A stretch of 64,000 nt of DNA from Sphingomonas sp. (GTDB lineage: Bacteria; Pseudomonadota; Alphaproteobacteria; Sphingomonadales; Sphingomonadaceae), in contig NZ_SSMY01000010.1 in assembly GCF_004799495.1 (NCBI RefSeq), positions 62,001 through 126,000 on the forward strand. The letters run 5' to 3'. The first letter of the stretch is position 1. Each line of letters opens with the position of its first letter. Made by a program: the position numbers and the translations under genes. Shown here in pieces: positions 36,577 to 45,554 of this stretch. Below the pieces are notes generated by a model that worked only from the letters and a program-made list of their open reading frames with translations, ran no database searches and had not been told where the DNA came from.

Positions 36577-37208
36577 CAAGTCAGGTACGCCACGATTTCG
36601 GCCGGGTTGGCGAACGTCATATCCGGTTTCATTGCGATCAGCGTTTCGGGATTGGCATAGCCCCATAGCACCGCGGCCGCCGCCAGCCCGACCTCGCGCG
36701 CGGCGTCGATGTCGCGCGTCTCATCCCCGATCGACAGGATGGCGGCGGGCGGCAGGCCACTCGCCTTCACCGCGCGGCGAAACTTGGCGACCTTACCGAA
36801 CAGCCCGGAGCCGCAGAAATATGCTTCGAACCGCGCGGCGTCCTTCCCGAGCACGGCGCGCACATTCGCCTCGCCGTTCGACGAGCACAACATCATCCGG
36901 ACGTCCGCATCGCCCAGCGCGCTCAGCATCGCGCGAACGCCGTCGAACAAGTGAATACCGGCGGCATCCGCCGCGAACCGCGCGCGAACGTGCCGCGCGA
37001 TCAGCGGGAGTTTCCAGCGTGCGATGCCGAGATGCCGGATCACCTCGCGCGTCGGGCGGCGGCGCAGCGCCTCCACTTCGTCGGGACCGACGCGGCGGAA
37101 ACGGAAGCGTTCGGCCAAATCGTCGATGATCGACAGGAACCACTCGCCGCTGTCACTCAGCGTGCCGTCGAAATCGAAGATGACCAGCTTGTAGCAGGGC
37201 GCCGTCAC
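36576..37208 (-). CDS. HAD-superfamily phosphatase in the queuosine unit
   Basis: A 210-residue haloacid-dehalogenase hydrolase. '[12 protein letters not shown]' holds the nucleophile Asp12 and Asp14; 'MLCSSN' is motif II, and '[15 protein letters not shown]' is motif IV. The helical cap at about 25-90 gives the phosphoglycolate-phosphatase (Gph-like) type. The GTG start at 37208 overlaps the EF-hand stop by four bases (GTGA), and its own stop overlaps the tgt start, so it is translationally coupled on both sides. The substrate is unknown; a place between queA and tgt suggests, but does not prove, a role in queuosine metabolism or repair of its by-products. Confidence 0.88.
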   Translation of the reverse strand: MTAPCYKLVIFDFDGTLSDSGEWFLSIIDDLAERFRFRRVGPDEVEALRRRPTREVIRHLGIARWKLPLIARHVRARFAADAAGIHLFDGVRAMLSALGDADVRMMLCSSNGEANVRAVLGKDAARFEAYFCGSGLFGKVAKFRRAVKASGLPPAAILSIGDETRDIDAAREVGLAAAAVLWGYANPETLIAMKPDMTFANPAEIVAYLT

Positions 37209-37714
37209 GGCCGCCCCTTCTTGCCCCGCCGCTCGAAATCGGGCGCGATGTTGGCGCGGATCGTCAGCAGTTCGGCGCGGGTCAGCACGCCGTCCTTGTC
37301 CTTGTCGAGCCGCGCGAAGATCTGGTCGAACTTGGCGTCGAGCTCGGCGAGCGTGATCTTGTTGTCGCCGTCGGCGTCGGTCTCGAACGGGCTGGGGAGC
37401 GCGGTGCGGTCGCCCAGCCAGCGCTCCGCCCAATCGGCGAACGCGATATAGCCGAGCGCGCCGGTCCTGGCGGTATCGATGAGGGCGAAGCTGTGCGCGA
37501 GGCAGCGGTGCAGTTCGTCGCGCGTCACGCGGCCATCGCCGTCGGCATCGCACGCCGCGATCATCATCGCCGCCGGCTCGACCACCAGGCTCGGCGCGAC
37601 CGGCCCGACCGGCGGCGCATCCTTGGTGCCGAGCGGAATCGGCGTGCGCCCAAGGTTCTGCGCAAATGCAGGTGTGGCGATCAGCGCGAGGACAAGCAAG
37701 GAAGCGGCGCGCAT
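37205..37714 (-). CDS. Secreted EF-hand calcium-binding protein
   Basis: About 169 residues, exported (signal ends 'ATPAFAQ' near 19). Three canonical EF-hand loops are visible: D56-E67 ('DADGDGRVTRDE'), D113-E124 ('DADGDNKITLAE') and D137-E148 ('DKDKDGVLTRAE'); a fourth ('DTARTGALGYIA') has lost its calcium ligands. So it probably binds calcium in the periplasm. Three consecutive ATGs (37720, 37717, 37714) overlap the queA stop; spacing from AAAGGA favours 37714. It has no obvious link to tRNA modification and is probably a lodger in the operon. Confidence 0.85.
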   Translation of the reverse strand: MRAASLLVLALIATPAFAQNLGRTPIPLGTKDAPPVGPVAPSLVVEPAAMMIAACDADGDGRVTRDELHRCLAHSFALIDTARTGALGYIAFADWAERWLGDRTALPSPFETDADGDNKITLAELDAKFDQIFARLDKDKDGVLTRAELLTIRANIAPDFERRGKKGRP

Positions 37715-37716
37715 CA

Positions 37717-38751
37717 TCATCCTTTCGACGGCAGCAGCAGCGACGCGTCGCCATAGCTGTAGAAGCGATAGCCGCTTTCGATCGCGTGCGCGTAGGCTTT
37801 TTGCATCACGTCCAGCCCCATCAGCGCCGATACCAGCATGAACAAGGTCGAGCGCGGCAGGTGGAAGTTGGTCATGAGCCCGTCGATGCCGCGGATCGGC
37901 ACCCCCGGCGTAATGAAGATCGCGGTGTCGCCCTCGAACGGCCGGACGCGGCCTGCGGCGTCGCACGCGCTCTCGATCAGGCGCAGGCTGGTCGTGCCGA
38001 CCGCGATCACCCGCCCACCGGCATCGCGCGCGGCGTTGATGCGCGCGGCGGTGGCGGCGTCGATCCGGCCCCATTCGGCGTGCATCTTGTGGTCTTCGGT
38101 GTCGTCGGCCTTGACCGGGAGGAAAGTACCCGCGCCGACGTGCAGCGTAAGCGTCGTATGTCCGATTCCGCCCGCGTCGAGCGCCGCCATCAGCGCGGGG
38201 GTGAAATGGAGCGCGGCGGTGGGCGCCGCGACCGCGCCGGGCTCGTCGGCGAACATCGTCTGATAATCGTCGGCGTCGCGCGCGTCGGTCGGGCGCTTCG
38301 AGGCGATGTACGGCGGTAGCGGCATCCGGCCGCAGCGCTCGAGCAGCAACTCGATCGGCTGGTCCCCGCCGAAGTCGAGCACGAAGCTGCCGTCGTCGCG
38401 CCGATCGGACGCGATCGCGGCGACGCCATTCCCGAAGTCGATCGTGTCGCCGTCACGCAGACGTTTGGCGTTGCGGATGAAGGCGCGCCAGCGGCGCGGG
38501 CCTTCGCGCTTGTGCAGCGTCGCGCCGATGGCGGCGTCGCCGCGCTTCCCTTCGAGCTGCGCCGGGATCACGCGCGTGTCGTTGAACACGAGCAGGTCGC
38601 CGGCGCGCAATTCGCTCGGCAAGTCGCCGACCGAGCGGTCGCGCATCGTGGCGCCGTCGACGACCAGCATCCGCGCCGCGTCGCGCGGGGACGCTGGACG
38701 CAACGCGATGCGGTCAGTCGGCAAATCGAAGTCGAACAGATCGACGTTCAT
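37717..38751 (-). CDS. queA: S-adenosylmethionine:tRNA ribosyltransferase-isomerase
   Basis: Transfers the ribosyl part of SAM to preQ1-tRNA to give epoxyqueuosine, after Tgt. It has 344 residues. N-terminal '[19 protein letters not shown]', '[15 protein letters not shown]', '[17 protein letters not shown]' and '[19 protein letters not shown]' are typical. It is the first gene of the unit queA, EF-hand, HAD, tgt, small membrane protein, all on the minus strand with overlapping or nearly overlapping ends. A CAGG Shine-Dalgarno sits upstream. Confidence 0.97.
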   Translation of the reverse strand: MNVDLFDFDLPTDRIALRPASPRDAARMLVVDGATMRDRSVGDLPSELRAGDLLVFNDTRVIPAQLEGKRGDAAIGATLHKREGPRRWRAFIRNAKRLRDGDTIDFGNGVAAIASDRRDDGSFVLDFGGDQPIELLLERCGRMPLPPYIASKRPTDARDADDYQTMFADEPGAVAAPTAALHFTPALMAALDAGGIGHTTLTLHVGAGTFLPVKADDTEDHKMHAEWGRIDAATAARINAARDAGGRVIAVGTTSLRLIESACDAAGRVRPFEGDTAIFITPGVPIRGIDGLMTNFHLPRSTLFMLVSALMGLDVMQKAYAHAIESGYRFYSYGDASLLLPSKG

Positions 38752-38772
38752 GGCCTGATCACGTCCAGACTG

Positions 38773-38840
38773 CCGTTCGCCCTGAGCTTGTCGAAGGGCG
38801 TGTTTCCCAACCGGGCTTCGACAAGCTCAGCCCGAACGGG
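38773..38840. repeat. Palindromic intergenic repeat, family D
   Basis: Two inverted copies of about 28 bp ('CCGTTCGCCCTGAGCTTGTC' left; right arm ends CCCGAACGGG) separated by 11 bases. It ends exactly where the PPIase stop begins (38841), between queA and the next gene. The core TTCGACAAGCTCAG recalls a motif widespread in sphingomonad genomes, from memory. Confidence 0.75.
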
Positions 38841-39599
38841 TTATTTCGCTTTCCTCGCGGCCGGCTTCTTCGGCGCTGGCTTGGCGGCAGGTTTCGGTAT
38901 CGTCGCGGGAACGATCGTCGGCGCAGGCGCTACGACCGGCGGCGGCGGCGGGGGCGGCGGCGTATAGGCCGGGGGATTGTCGGCCGCGATGTACGCGTGG
39001 AGGATTGTCGACGGGTTCGCCGGCGGCTCGCCGCGCTCGACCGCGTCGACGAACTCCATACCCGAAATCACACGGCCGAAATTGGTGTATTTCTTGTCTA
39101 GCGCGAGCTTGGGATCGAGTACGATGAAGAACTGGCTGTTGGCGCTGTCCTCGGCCTTCTTCTTGGTCGCGGCATCGGCGTCGGGCGCCGCGCCTTCGCG
39201 CGCGGCCGAGACCGCGCCGCGCACGTGCGGCATCCAGTTGAACTCGGCGGGCAGGTCGGGCAGCGTCGATCCGCCGGTGCCGTCGCCCTTGGGGTCGCCG
39301 GTCTGCGCCATGAAGCCTTCGATCACCCGGTGGAACTTGAGTCCGTCATAGAAATGCTGACGAGTCAGGGTCTTCACGCGCTCGACCATCTTCGGCGCGA
39401 CGTTGGGATAGAGTCGGATCACCACCCGCCCGCCGGTCGACAGGTCGAGATAGAGCAGGTTTTCCTTGTCTGTCAGTGCCGGCGGCGCGATCCGGTCCGC
39501 GGCGGGTGCGGCCGCGACCGGCTTCTTCTTCGCCGCCATCGCCGGGGTGCCGGTGACCGCGAGGCACATCGTCGCGATCAGGCCGAGAATGAAACGCAT
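38841..39599 (-). CDS. Secreted peptidyl-prolyl cis-trans isomerase (cyclophilin)
   Basis: A 252-residue periplasmic cyclophilin-type rotamase. The ATG at 39599 gives a signal peptide ending 'GTPAMAA'; the ORF track adds 62 codons. The domain runs from about 45 to 205 ('VVIRLYPNVAPKMVERVKTL', 'LKFHRVIEGFMAQTGDPKGDG', 'SQFFIVLD', 'NFGRVISGMEFVDAV'). An insert after 'AVSAARE' ('GAAPDADAATKKKAEDS') is a loop seen in some secreted cyclophilins. The C-terminus is a Pro-rich then Lys/Ala/Pro-rich tail ('PKPAAKPAPKKPAARKAK'), which may contact the envelope. Confidence 0.9.
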   Translation of the reverse strand: MRFILGLIATMCLAVTGTPAMAAKKKPVAAAPAADRIAPPALTDKENLLYLDLSTGGRVVIRLYPNVAPKMVERVKTLTRQHFYDGLKFHRVIEGFMAQTGDPKGDGTGGSTLPDLPAEFNWMPHVRGAVSAAREGAAPDADAATKKKAEDSANSQFFIVLDPKLALDKKYTNFGRVISGMEFVDAVERGEPPANPSTILHAYIAADNPPAYTPPPPPPPPVVAPAPTIVPATIPKPAAKPAPKKPAARKAK

Positions 39600-39702
39600 G
39601 GGGACTCCGGGGAAATAAGGTTCGGGTTCGCGCTTAAAGCAAATCGGGCGGCGCGCCAATGCGGAGATAATCGGGCGGAATTGCGACAGGATGAACGGGT
39701 GT

Positions 39703-40206
39703 CTAGCTATCCTTGCGCGCGGATTGCGCGACCCTCGCGGCAACCTCGTCGCGCACGCGGGGCGGCACGAACTTGGCGATGTCACCGCCGTACAGCGCGA
39801 TCTCCTTGACCAGCTTGCTGGCGATCGGCTGGAGTTCGACCGCGGCCATCAGGAAGACGGTTTCGATCCGCGGGTTGAGCGCGCGGTTCATGCCGGTCAG
39901 CTGATATTCGTACTCGAAGTCGGTCACGCCGCGCACGCCCCGGATGATCATGCTCGCGCCGAGCCCTTGCGCGAAATCGACCAGCAGCGAATCGAAGCTC
40001 ACCACCTCGACGCCGTCGATCCCGGCGACCTCGCGGGTCACCATCGCGATCCGTTCCTCGGTCGTGAACATCGGCGACTTGGACGCATTGGTCGTGACGC
40101 CGACGACCAGCCGGTCGACCAAGGTCGCCCCGCGCCGGATGACATCCATATGCCCCAGCGTGATCGGGTCGAAGGTGCCGGGATAGACGCCGGTGCGCGT
40201 GGTCAT
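39703..40206 (-). CDS. coaD: Pantetheine-phosphate adenylyltransferase
   Basis: Adenylates 4'-phosphopantetheine to dephospho-CoA, the fourth step of CoA synthesis. It has 167 residues, the family size. The nucleotidyltransferase motif is 'GTFDPITLGHMDVIRRG', and 'GLGASMIIRGVRGVTDFEYE' plus 'LMAAVELQPIASKLVKEIAL' are typical. I start at the ATG at 40206. It begins 17 bases after the ispA stop and belongs to the unit xseB, ispA, coaD. Confidence 0.97.
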   Translation of the reverse strand: MTTRTGVYPGTFDPITLGHMDVIRRGATLVDRLVVGVTTNASKSPMFTTEERIAMVTREVAGIDGVEVVSFDSLLVDFAQGLGASMIIRGVRGVTDFEYEYQLTGMNRALNPRIETVFLMAAVELQPIASKLVKEIALYGGDIAKFVPPRVRDEVAARVAQSARKDS

Positions 40207-40223
40207 GCCAAGTCCCTCATGAT

Positions 40224-41135
40224 CTAGCGATCCCGTTCCAGCACGAAACGCGCGACGGAGCGGAGCAGGTCGGCTTCGGGGCCGAACCCGCGCAGGTGAT
40301 CGACCGCCTGGCCGACCAGCATTCTTGCCTGTTCGCGCGCGCGCTCCGCGCCGAGCAGCGAGACGAAGGTTTCCTTCCCCGCCCCCGCGTCCTTGCGCAG
40401 TTTCTTGCCCGCCTTGTCCTCGTCGCCCTCGACGTCGAGCAGATCGTCGGCGATCTGGAACGCGAGCCCGATGTCGCGGGCATAGCCGCGCAGCCCCGTC
40501 CGACCGTCGGGCGCAACGCGGCCGAGGATCGCGCCGGCCTCGACCGAGCACGCGATCAGCGCGCCGGTCTTCATCGCCTGGAGCCGCGTGACGGTGGCGA
40601 GGTCGAAGCGGGATTTCTCCGCCTCCAGGTCCATCATCTGCCCGCCCGCCATCCCGCCCGGGCCCGAGGCGCGCGCGACCTCCAGTACCAGCTCGGACCG
40701 CACGAAGGGGTCGGGATGCGTCGCCGGATCGGCGAGCCATTCGAACGCCAGCGCGTGGAGGCAATCACCCGCCAGCACCGCGGTCGCCTCGCCATACGCC
40801 TTGTGCACCGTCGGCTTGCCGCGGCGCACGTCGTCGTCGTCCATCGCGGGGAGGTCGTCGTGGATCAGCGAGTAGACATGGATCGCCTCGATCGCAGCCG
40901 CGGCGCGCGCGAGGCAATCGCGGTCAACCCCGAACAGATTGCCGGTCGCGAATACCAGCAACGGGCGGAGTCGTTTTCCCCCGCCGATCGCGGCGTGGCG
41001 CATCGCACGGTAGAGATCGGCGCGCGGGTCGTCGGGAATCGCGAGGAGCGCATCGAAGCGGCGATCGATCTCCGCCCCGATCTCGGTCAGCGCGGCCTGG
41101 AGCGGGAGCGAAGCCACCATGGCCGCGGATCTCAT
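40224..41135 (-). CDS. ispA: Farnesyl diphosphate synthase / short-chain polyprenyl synthetase
   Basis: Condenses isopentenyl diphosphate with allylic diphosphates to FPP or GPP for isoprenoids and quinones. It has 303 residues. The first Asp-rich motif is '[10 protein letters not shown]' (FARM), the second '[16 protein letters not shown]' (SARM), with '[16 protein letters not shown]' and '[10 protein letters not shown]' between. The start at 41135 overlaps the xseB stop as ATGA; a later ATG at 41120 is possible. Its genomic position beside xseB is a well known conserved pairing. Confidence 0.93.
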   Translation of the reverse strand: MRSAAMVASLPLQAALTEIGAEIDRRFDALLAIPDDPRADLYRAMRHAAIGGGKRLRPLLVFATGNLFGVDRDCLARAAAAIEAIHVYSLIHDDLPAMDDDDVRRGKPTVHKAYGEATAVLAGDCLHALAFEWLADPATHPDPFVRSELVLEVARASGPGGMAGGQMMDLEAEKSRFDLATVTRLQAMKTGALIACSVEAGAILGRVAPDGRTGLRGYARDIGLAFQIADDLLDVEGDEDKAGKKLRKDAGAGKETFVSLLGAERAREQARMLVGQAVDHLRGFGPEADLLRSVARFVLERDR

Positions 41136-41371
41136 CCGCCGTCGAACGGCGCAACGCCGGCGGGACGGCCGTCCGAATCGAGCCGGATCGCCTCGATCCG
41201 CGCCTGCGCCGCATCGAGCCGCGCGCTGCACTGCTGACGCAGCCGCGTCCCTTCTTCGTAGAGCTTGATCGCGTCGTCGAGCTTGGCGTCGCCGCTTTCG
41301 AGACTTCGCACGATCTCTTCGAGCCGCTTCAGCGCGTCCTCGAACGACAAGTCATCGGGGGGCGTATCCAT
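41132..41371 (-). CDS. xseB: Exodeoxyribonuclease VII small subunit
   Basis: Small subunit of exonuclease VII, 79 residues, all helical. '[20 protein letters not shown]' and '[20 protein letters not shown]' match the two helices that bundle around XseA. The partner gene xseA is 34 kb away at 6061-7434. Its stop overlaps the start of ispA. Confidence 0.95.
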   Translation of the reverse strand: MDTPPDDLSFEDALKRLEEIVRSLESGDAKLDDAIKLYEEGTRLRQQCSARLDAAQARIEAIRLDSDGRPAGVAPFDGG

Positions 41372-41434
41372 TGCGGTACGCTATGCGGCAGCGGACCGGC
41401 GGGAGCAACCGCCGATCCGCCGCATGAGCTCAGC

Positions 41435-41695
41435 TCAGTGGCCGAGCAGGTGGAAATGAACGCAGACAAAGATCACGACCATGCCGCCGAGGATCGAGGC
41501 GATCAGGCCGGCCGGATGGAGCGGCTGGTTGCGCGACGCGGGGTTCATCATCTGGACGACGAAACCGGCGAGGAACGACCCGACGATGCCGAGGACCACG
41601 GTCAGGATGAAACCGAGCGGCACCGCGCCCGGATAGAAGAAACGCGCGAGCACGCCGACGATGAAGCCGACGACGATCATGCGAACGATACCCAT
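41435..41695 (-). CDS. GlsB/YeaQ/YmgE-family small membrane protein
   Basis: An 86-residue protein with three hydrophobic helices ('MIVVGFIVGVLARFFYPGAV', 'GFILTVVLGIVGSFLAGFVV' and the last, 'ASILGGMVVIFVCVHF'). This is the transglycosylase-associated/GlsB family, often stress induced and of unknown biochemical role. The ATG at 41695 has GGGAGAGG just upstream; the ORF-track extension is rejected. A 12-bp GC hairpin at 41391-41420, beyond its stop, may end the transcript. Confidence 0.85.
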   Translation of the reverse strand: MGIVRMIVVGFIVGVLARFFYPGAVPLGFILTVVLGIVGSFLAGFVVQMMNPASRNQPLHPAGLIASILGGMVVIFVCVHFHLLGH

Positions 41696-41815
41696 TTTCC
41701 CTCTCCCACTGTGTAGGTGGAACCGACGTTCGCACGCTTGTTGCGGATACACAATGATTGTTGCGCGCGCTGGCGGGACAAGGGAACGGAACGGGCGATC
41801 GGCGGTTGGCGCGCG

Positions 41816-42385
41816 ATGACCAACGATGCCGCGCAAAAATACCCACTTCTCGCGATGCCGCACGTCCGGCTGCACGGGACGGTCGACAATGCGATGTACG
41901 ACCGCTTCTGCGATCAGCTTTCGGCCAGTCCCGACGAGGGCATGCTGGTCGTCACGATCACCACGCTCGGCGGTGATCCCGAAGTCGCGCGCGCGATGGG
42001 CGACGACGTCCGCCTGCTCCGCGAGTTTCACGGCCGCGACATCCTGTTCCTCGGCAAGGTCGCGGTCTATTCGGCGGGCGCGACGTTTATGGCGCATTTC
42101 CCGGTCGAGCATCGTTTCCTGACCAAGGGCACGCGCCTGCTGATCCACGAGCGCCAGATCGATTCGACCGTGACGCTGTCGGGCCCGCTCAAGATGCAGG
42201 TCGCCAACCTGAAGGCCAAGCTCCACGAAATCGAGACATCGGTCGATATCGAAGAGGAAGGCTTCCGCGACCTGGTCCGCGGATCGAGCGTCGCGTTCGA
42301 GGAAGTGCGCAAACGCGCGCCCGACAATTGGTATATCGGCGCCGACGAGGCGCGCGACCTGGGGCTGGTGCTCGACGTGATTTGA
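41816..42385 (+). CDS. ClpP-like serine peptidase (S14 fold), solitary
   Basis: A 189-residue protein with the ClpP/crotonase-like fold. Ser86 in 'KVAVYSAGATFM' and His111 in 'TRLLIHERQ' are placed like the ClpP catalytic residues; I cannot identify the Asp with certainty. The start ATG at 41816 gives 'MTNDAAQKYPLLAMPHVRLH'. The housekeeping ClpP usually sits with clpX, which is not seen here, so this is probably a secondary or divergent member. It is divergent from the GlsB-like gene and convergent with the next. Confidence 0.75.
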   Translation: MTNDAAQKYPLLAMPHVRLHGTVDNAMYDRFCDQLSASPDEGMLVVTITTLGGDPEVARAMGDDVRLLREFHGRDILFLGKVAVYSAGATFMAHFPVEHRFLTKGTRLLIHERQIDSTVTLSGPLKMQVANLKAKLHEIETSVDIEEEGFRDLVRGSSVAFEEVRKRAPDNWYIGADEARDLGLVLDVI

Positions 42386-42391
42386 CCGCGG

Positions 42392-44050
42392 CTACTTGAA
42401 CAGATTGACCGCGATCTGCTTCTCCGGCGAATCGTAGGCGCCGTAGCGCACGATATCGACCAGCCGCTGCGCGACGTCGCTCTTCCCCTGGCGCTGCAAT
42501 TCCTCCGCCAGATAGAGCCGCGGCGCGGGGGCCGCGGGAACCGCGCGGATCACCTTGGCCATCCCCGCCATCGCGGCGTCGGGTACGGGCTCGCCGGCCC
42601 TGGCATAGCTTTCAAACCAGGCGATCAGCGGCAGCGGCGCATCGTCGTCGAGCGCGATCGCGCGCTCGATCGCCGCGCGCGCCAGAATCAGCCGCGCGGC
42701 ACGGTCGGCGGGCGCGCCGGTCAGCGCGCGGTCGGTCAACGCGACTCCCTTCCACGCCAGCGCGCGCACGTTGTCGGGGGACGCGGCGAGCACGCGCTGG
42801 GCATCGGCCTGGCATTCGACCGCGTGGCCCGCGCGGCACTCGGCCTCGGTGAGCACCAGTTCCGCCTCGGTGTCGTACGGGAGCTTGGCGACGGTATCGC
42901 GCAACTGCGCGATCCAGCCGTCGCGGCGCAGCACGGCTTGCGGGTCGTCCGCCGCCAGCCGCGCGCCGAGTTCGAGCCGCACTGGGACCATCGCCGCGGC
43001 GGCAGGTGACAGTACGCTAATCAGCGGTTCCTCGGTCGCGGTCTCGCGCTCGGTCCGCGCGAACAGCTTGTTGCGGCCGATATAGCTGAACACGTCGCGC
43101 TGCAGCGCGCCCATGTCGCCGAACGCCTTGGCCGCCTCGGCCATCGGCTCACCCCGGGAGATCGCGGTCATGTACGCCTGGAATTGCCGCGCACGGTCGG
43201 GCTTCAGAGGCGACATCACGAAATAATGCGTCAGCAGCCAGGCGTGGTACGGCGTCCAGCCGCGCTTGTCGGGGGCGGCATCGAGATAGCGCCCGGTCAG
43301 GATGTTGCGGACATCGAGGTTACCATAGGCGCGGAACACCGGGCCGTAATTCTCCGGCGGCTGGGCATAGTCGAGCGACCCGTTGGCGCGCACCGTCAGC
43401 GTCGAGAACAGCACGCCGACGCCGTCGAGATACCAGCGCGGATAGGCGGCGGGCGCGTAGGTCTGCAGGAAATGCCGCGCATAGGCGGCGTACAGCCGTT
43501 GCTGCCACGTCTGCAACGCGGGATAGCGATAGGTCACGATGCAATCGGGCACGCCCTCGGCCATCTGGTCGTCGCAGTCGAGGTTGTAGGCGCGGTTGGT
43601 GTTGAGATCGACGATCTGGCTCGCGCGCGACACCGCAATCACCGCGCCGTCCTCGCGCGGATCGTAATAGGCCGCGTCGGTGAAGGCGTTGATGTACGGC
43701 CCCTCGCGCGACCGCAGGTTGTCGAGCCCCATCGCGCGGAAATCGGCTCCCGAATCGATCAGCGTGACCTGCACCTTCGCCGTCGCGTCGCTCTGATCGC
43801 CGCGGCGATAGATGCGCGACATCAAATGGTAGAGCCGCTCGAGGTTGCGCGAGACCCGGACGAGCTCCTCGTCGCTGCCCTGACTGAACACGACGACATG
43901 CTCGGACTCGGCGCGTTTCCAGGTGATCGACTGCTTCTTCTTGCCGATCTGGCTGGAGACGACGATGTCGGGGCCACGCGCCTGTTGCGAGGCGGCAGGC
44001 ACCGCGAGACCGAGACACAGTACCGCGACGCACCAGCGACCAAGCGACAT
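42392..44050 (-). CDS. Secreted protein with TPR-like C-terminus, unknown function
   Basis: A 552-residue exported protein (signal 'MSLGRWCVAVLCLGLAVPAA'). After the signal, 'GPDIVVSSQIG' near residue 26 resembles the plug entry of TonB receptors but is not followed by a plug. The central part (about 45-360) has 'YAAYARHFLQTYAPAAYPRW' and 'HAWLLTHYFVMSPL', reminiscent of DUF1570/peptidase-MA-like secreted proteins; I see no complete HExxH motif. From about 390 on, helices in pairs ('CQADAQRVLAASPDNVRALA') suggest TPR repeats. Unknown role. Confidence 0.75.
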   Translation of the reverse strand: MSLGRWCVAVLCLGLAVPAASQQARGPDIVVSSQIGKKKQSITWKRAESEHVVVFSQGSDEELVRVSRNLERLYHLMSRIYRRGDQSDATAKVQVTLIDSGADFRAMGLDNLRSREGPYINAFTDAAYYDPREDGAVIAVSRASQIVDLNTNRAYNLDCDDQMAEGVPDCIVTYRYPALQTWQQRLYAAYARHFLQTYAPAAYPRWYLDGVGVLFSTLTVRANGSLDYAQPPENYGPVFRAYGNLDVRNILTGRYLDAAPDKRGWTPYHAWLLTHYFVMSPLKPDRARQFQAYMTAISRGEPMAEAAKAFGDMGALQRDVFSYIGRNKLFARTERETATEEPLISVLSPAAAAMVPVRLELGARLAADDPQAVLRRDGWIAQLRDTVAKLPYDTEAELVLTEAECRAGHAVECQADAQRVLAASPDNVRALAWKGVALTDRALTGAPADRAARLILARAAIERAIALDDDAPLPLIAWFESYARAGEPVPDAAMAGMAKVIRAVPAAPAPRLYLAEELQRQGKSDVAQRLVDIVRYGAYDSPEKQIAVNLFK

Positions 44051-44184
44051 GAAGATACCCTTTTACAATCGACGGTTGGTGGCACTGGACTAGCGGTGCC
44101 GATGCACGAGCGCCAGTGCCCGCAAGGACTTGCACCGCACGGGCGAAAGGCATAGCCGGACCCGCGACGCATCACGAGGTACCC

Positions 44185-44970
44185 ATGGCCGAGTTCCGCC
44201 TGCCCAAGAACAGCCGCATCAAGAACAATGGCAAGGTGCACAAGGCGGGCGCCGGGGCGACGAACGTCAAGCGCTTCAAGGTCTATCGCTACGACCCCGA
44301 CACCGGGGACAACCCGCGCTACGACACGTTCGAAGTCGATCTCGACAGCTGCGGCCCGATGGTGCTCGACGCGCTGATCAAGATGAAGTCGGAACAGGAT
44401 GCCTCGCTCACCTTCCGCCGCTCGTGTCGCGAAGGCATATGCGGATCATGTTCGATGAACATGGACGGAAAGAACGGCCTCGCCTGCACCACCGCGATCG
44501 AGGACTGCAAAAGCGAGGTGACGATCACCCCGTTGCCGCACATGGAAGTGATCAAGGACCTCGTCCCCGATTTCACCCATTTCTACGCGCAATATGCCTC
44601 GATCAAGCCGTGGCTGCAGACCGTCACTCCGGCGCCGGCGGGCAAGGAGCGGCTGCAATCGCCCAAGGATCGCGAAAAGCTCGACGGCCTCTACGAATGC
44701 ATCCTGTGCGCGTGCTGCTCGACCAGCTGCCCGAGCTATTGGTGGAACTCGGACAAGTTCCTCGGCCCGGCGATCCTGCTCCAGGCGTATCGCTGGCTCG
44801 CCGACAGCCGCGACGAGATGACCGGCGAGCGGCTCGACCAGCTCGAGGACCCGTTCCGGCTCTATCGCTGCCACACGATCATGAACTGCGCCAACGCCTG
44901 TCCCAAGGGCCTCAACCCCGCCAAGGCGATTGCCGAGATCAAGAAGATGGAAGCCGAGCGGGTTGTCTGA
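44185..44970 (+). CDS. sdhB: Succinate dehydrogenase iron-sulfur subunit
   Basis: Iron-sulfur subunit of complex II, passing electrons from SdhA flavin to quinone, 261 residues. The [2Fe-2S] cysteines are Cys81, Cys86, Cys89 and Cys101 ('CREGICGSC'...). The [4Fe-4S] and [3Fe-4S] sites are '[11 protein letters not shown]' and '[17 protein letters not shown]'. I start at the ATG at 44185. The C-terminus overlaps the thioesterase gene. The sdhC, sdhD and sdhA genes are not adjacent: the upstream neighbour is an unrelated gene on the other strand. Confidence 0.97.
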   Translation: MAEFRLPKNSRIKNNGKVHKAGAGATNVKRFKVYRYDPDTGDNPRYDTFEVDLDSCGPMVLDALIKMKSEQDASLTFRRSCREGICGSCSMNMDGKNGLACTTAIEDCKSEVTITPLPHMEVIKDLVPDFTHFYAQYASIKPWLQTVTPAPAGKERLQSPKDREKLDGLYECILCACCSTSCPSYWWNSDKFLGPAILLQAYRWLADSRDEMTGERLDQLEDPFRLYRCHTIMNCANACPKGLNPAKAIAEIKKMEAERVV

Positions 44971-45439
44971 AGCGCCACCCGAATCGCCGTTTTTCTCTTA
45001 TGACGACGACCCCGAAGCCCCGGGGTGGAAGACCTGGGCGTTTCGCGACCCCACCCGCTTCAATTCGTTCCTCGAACCGCTCCAGGTCCGTCTCGAAGGC
45101 GACATAGCGCGCGTGCGGATGATGCCGCGGCACGAGCATTCGAACATGCGCGACAATGTCCATGGCGGGGCACTGCTCGGGTTCATGGACGTGTCGCTGT
45201 TCGCCGCCAGCCGCGCGTTCGGGTGCCTGCAAGCCGGCGGCGCGGTGACGCTCGACCTGTCGGCGCAATTCATCGGCGGCGGGGTGATCGGCGAACCGCT
45301 CGAGGCGCGGATCGAACTGCTGCGCGAGACCAGCCGGATGCTTTTCCTGCGCGGGCTGATCGTCCAGGAAGACACCCCGACGATCGCGAGCTTCACGGGG
45401 ACGTTGCGCAAGTCCTCGCCGCCGCCGAGCCTCAGATGA
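44963..45439 (+). CDS. PaaI-type hotdog thioesterase
   Basis: A 158-residue acyl-CoA thioesterase of the PaaI/hotdog family. '[20 protein letters not shown]' holds the catalytic region; '[20 protein letters not shown]' and '[19 protein letters not shown]' are typical of the fold. The likely start is TTG at 44963, overlapping the sdhB stop by eight bases; the ATG at 44930 lies further inside sdhB. The substrate is unknown. Probably co-transcribed with sdhB. Confidence 0.83.
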   Translation: MSEAPPESPFFSYDDDPEAPGWKTWAFRDPTRFNSFLEPLQVRLEGDIARVRMMPRHEHSNMRDNVHGGALLGFMDVSLFAASRAFGCLQAGGAVTLDLSAQFIGGGVIGEPLEARIELLRETSRMLFLRGLIVQEDTPTIASFTGTLRKSSPPPSLR

Positions 45440-45445
45440 TATGCC

Positions 45446-45549
45446 GTTCCCCGGCGCAGGCCGGGGCCCAACCCATACGAAATCGCGCGCGGCAGCGCGC
45501 TCCCGCGCGCGAGATTCACAGGACTGGACCCCGGCCTGCGCCGGGGAAC
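45446..45549. repeat. Palindromic intergenic repeat, family C (gene-less copy)
   Basis: A 104-bp element whose ends are inverted copies of about 25 bp (GTTCCCCGGCGCAGGCCGGG and its reverse complement, one mismatch over 25). An inner CGCGCGCGG hairpin fills the middle. The arms match those flanking the GIY-YIG gene at 49357-49732 except for the central C/A. It lies between the thioesterase stop and zapE, and its right arm ends six bases before the zapE GTG, supplying GGGGA. Confidence 0.9.
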
Positions 45550-45554
45550 GCAGA

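Noticed and set aside
45446-45549. Intergenic repeat read as a small coding region or tRNA-like gene
   Set aside because: No conserved tRNA bases and no open frame of substance; inverted symmetry explains the structure.
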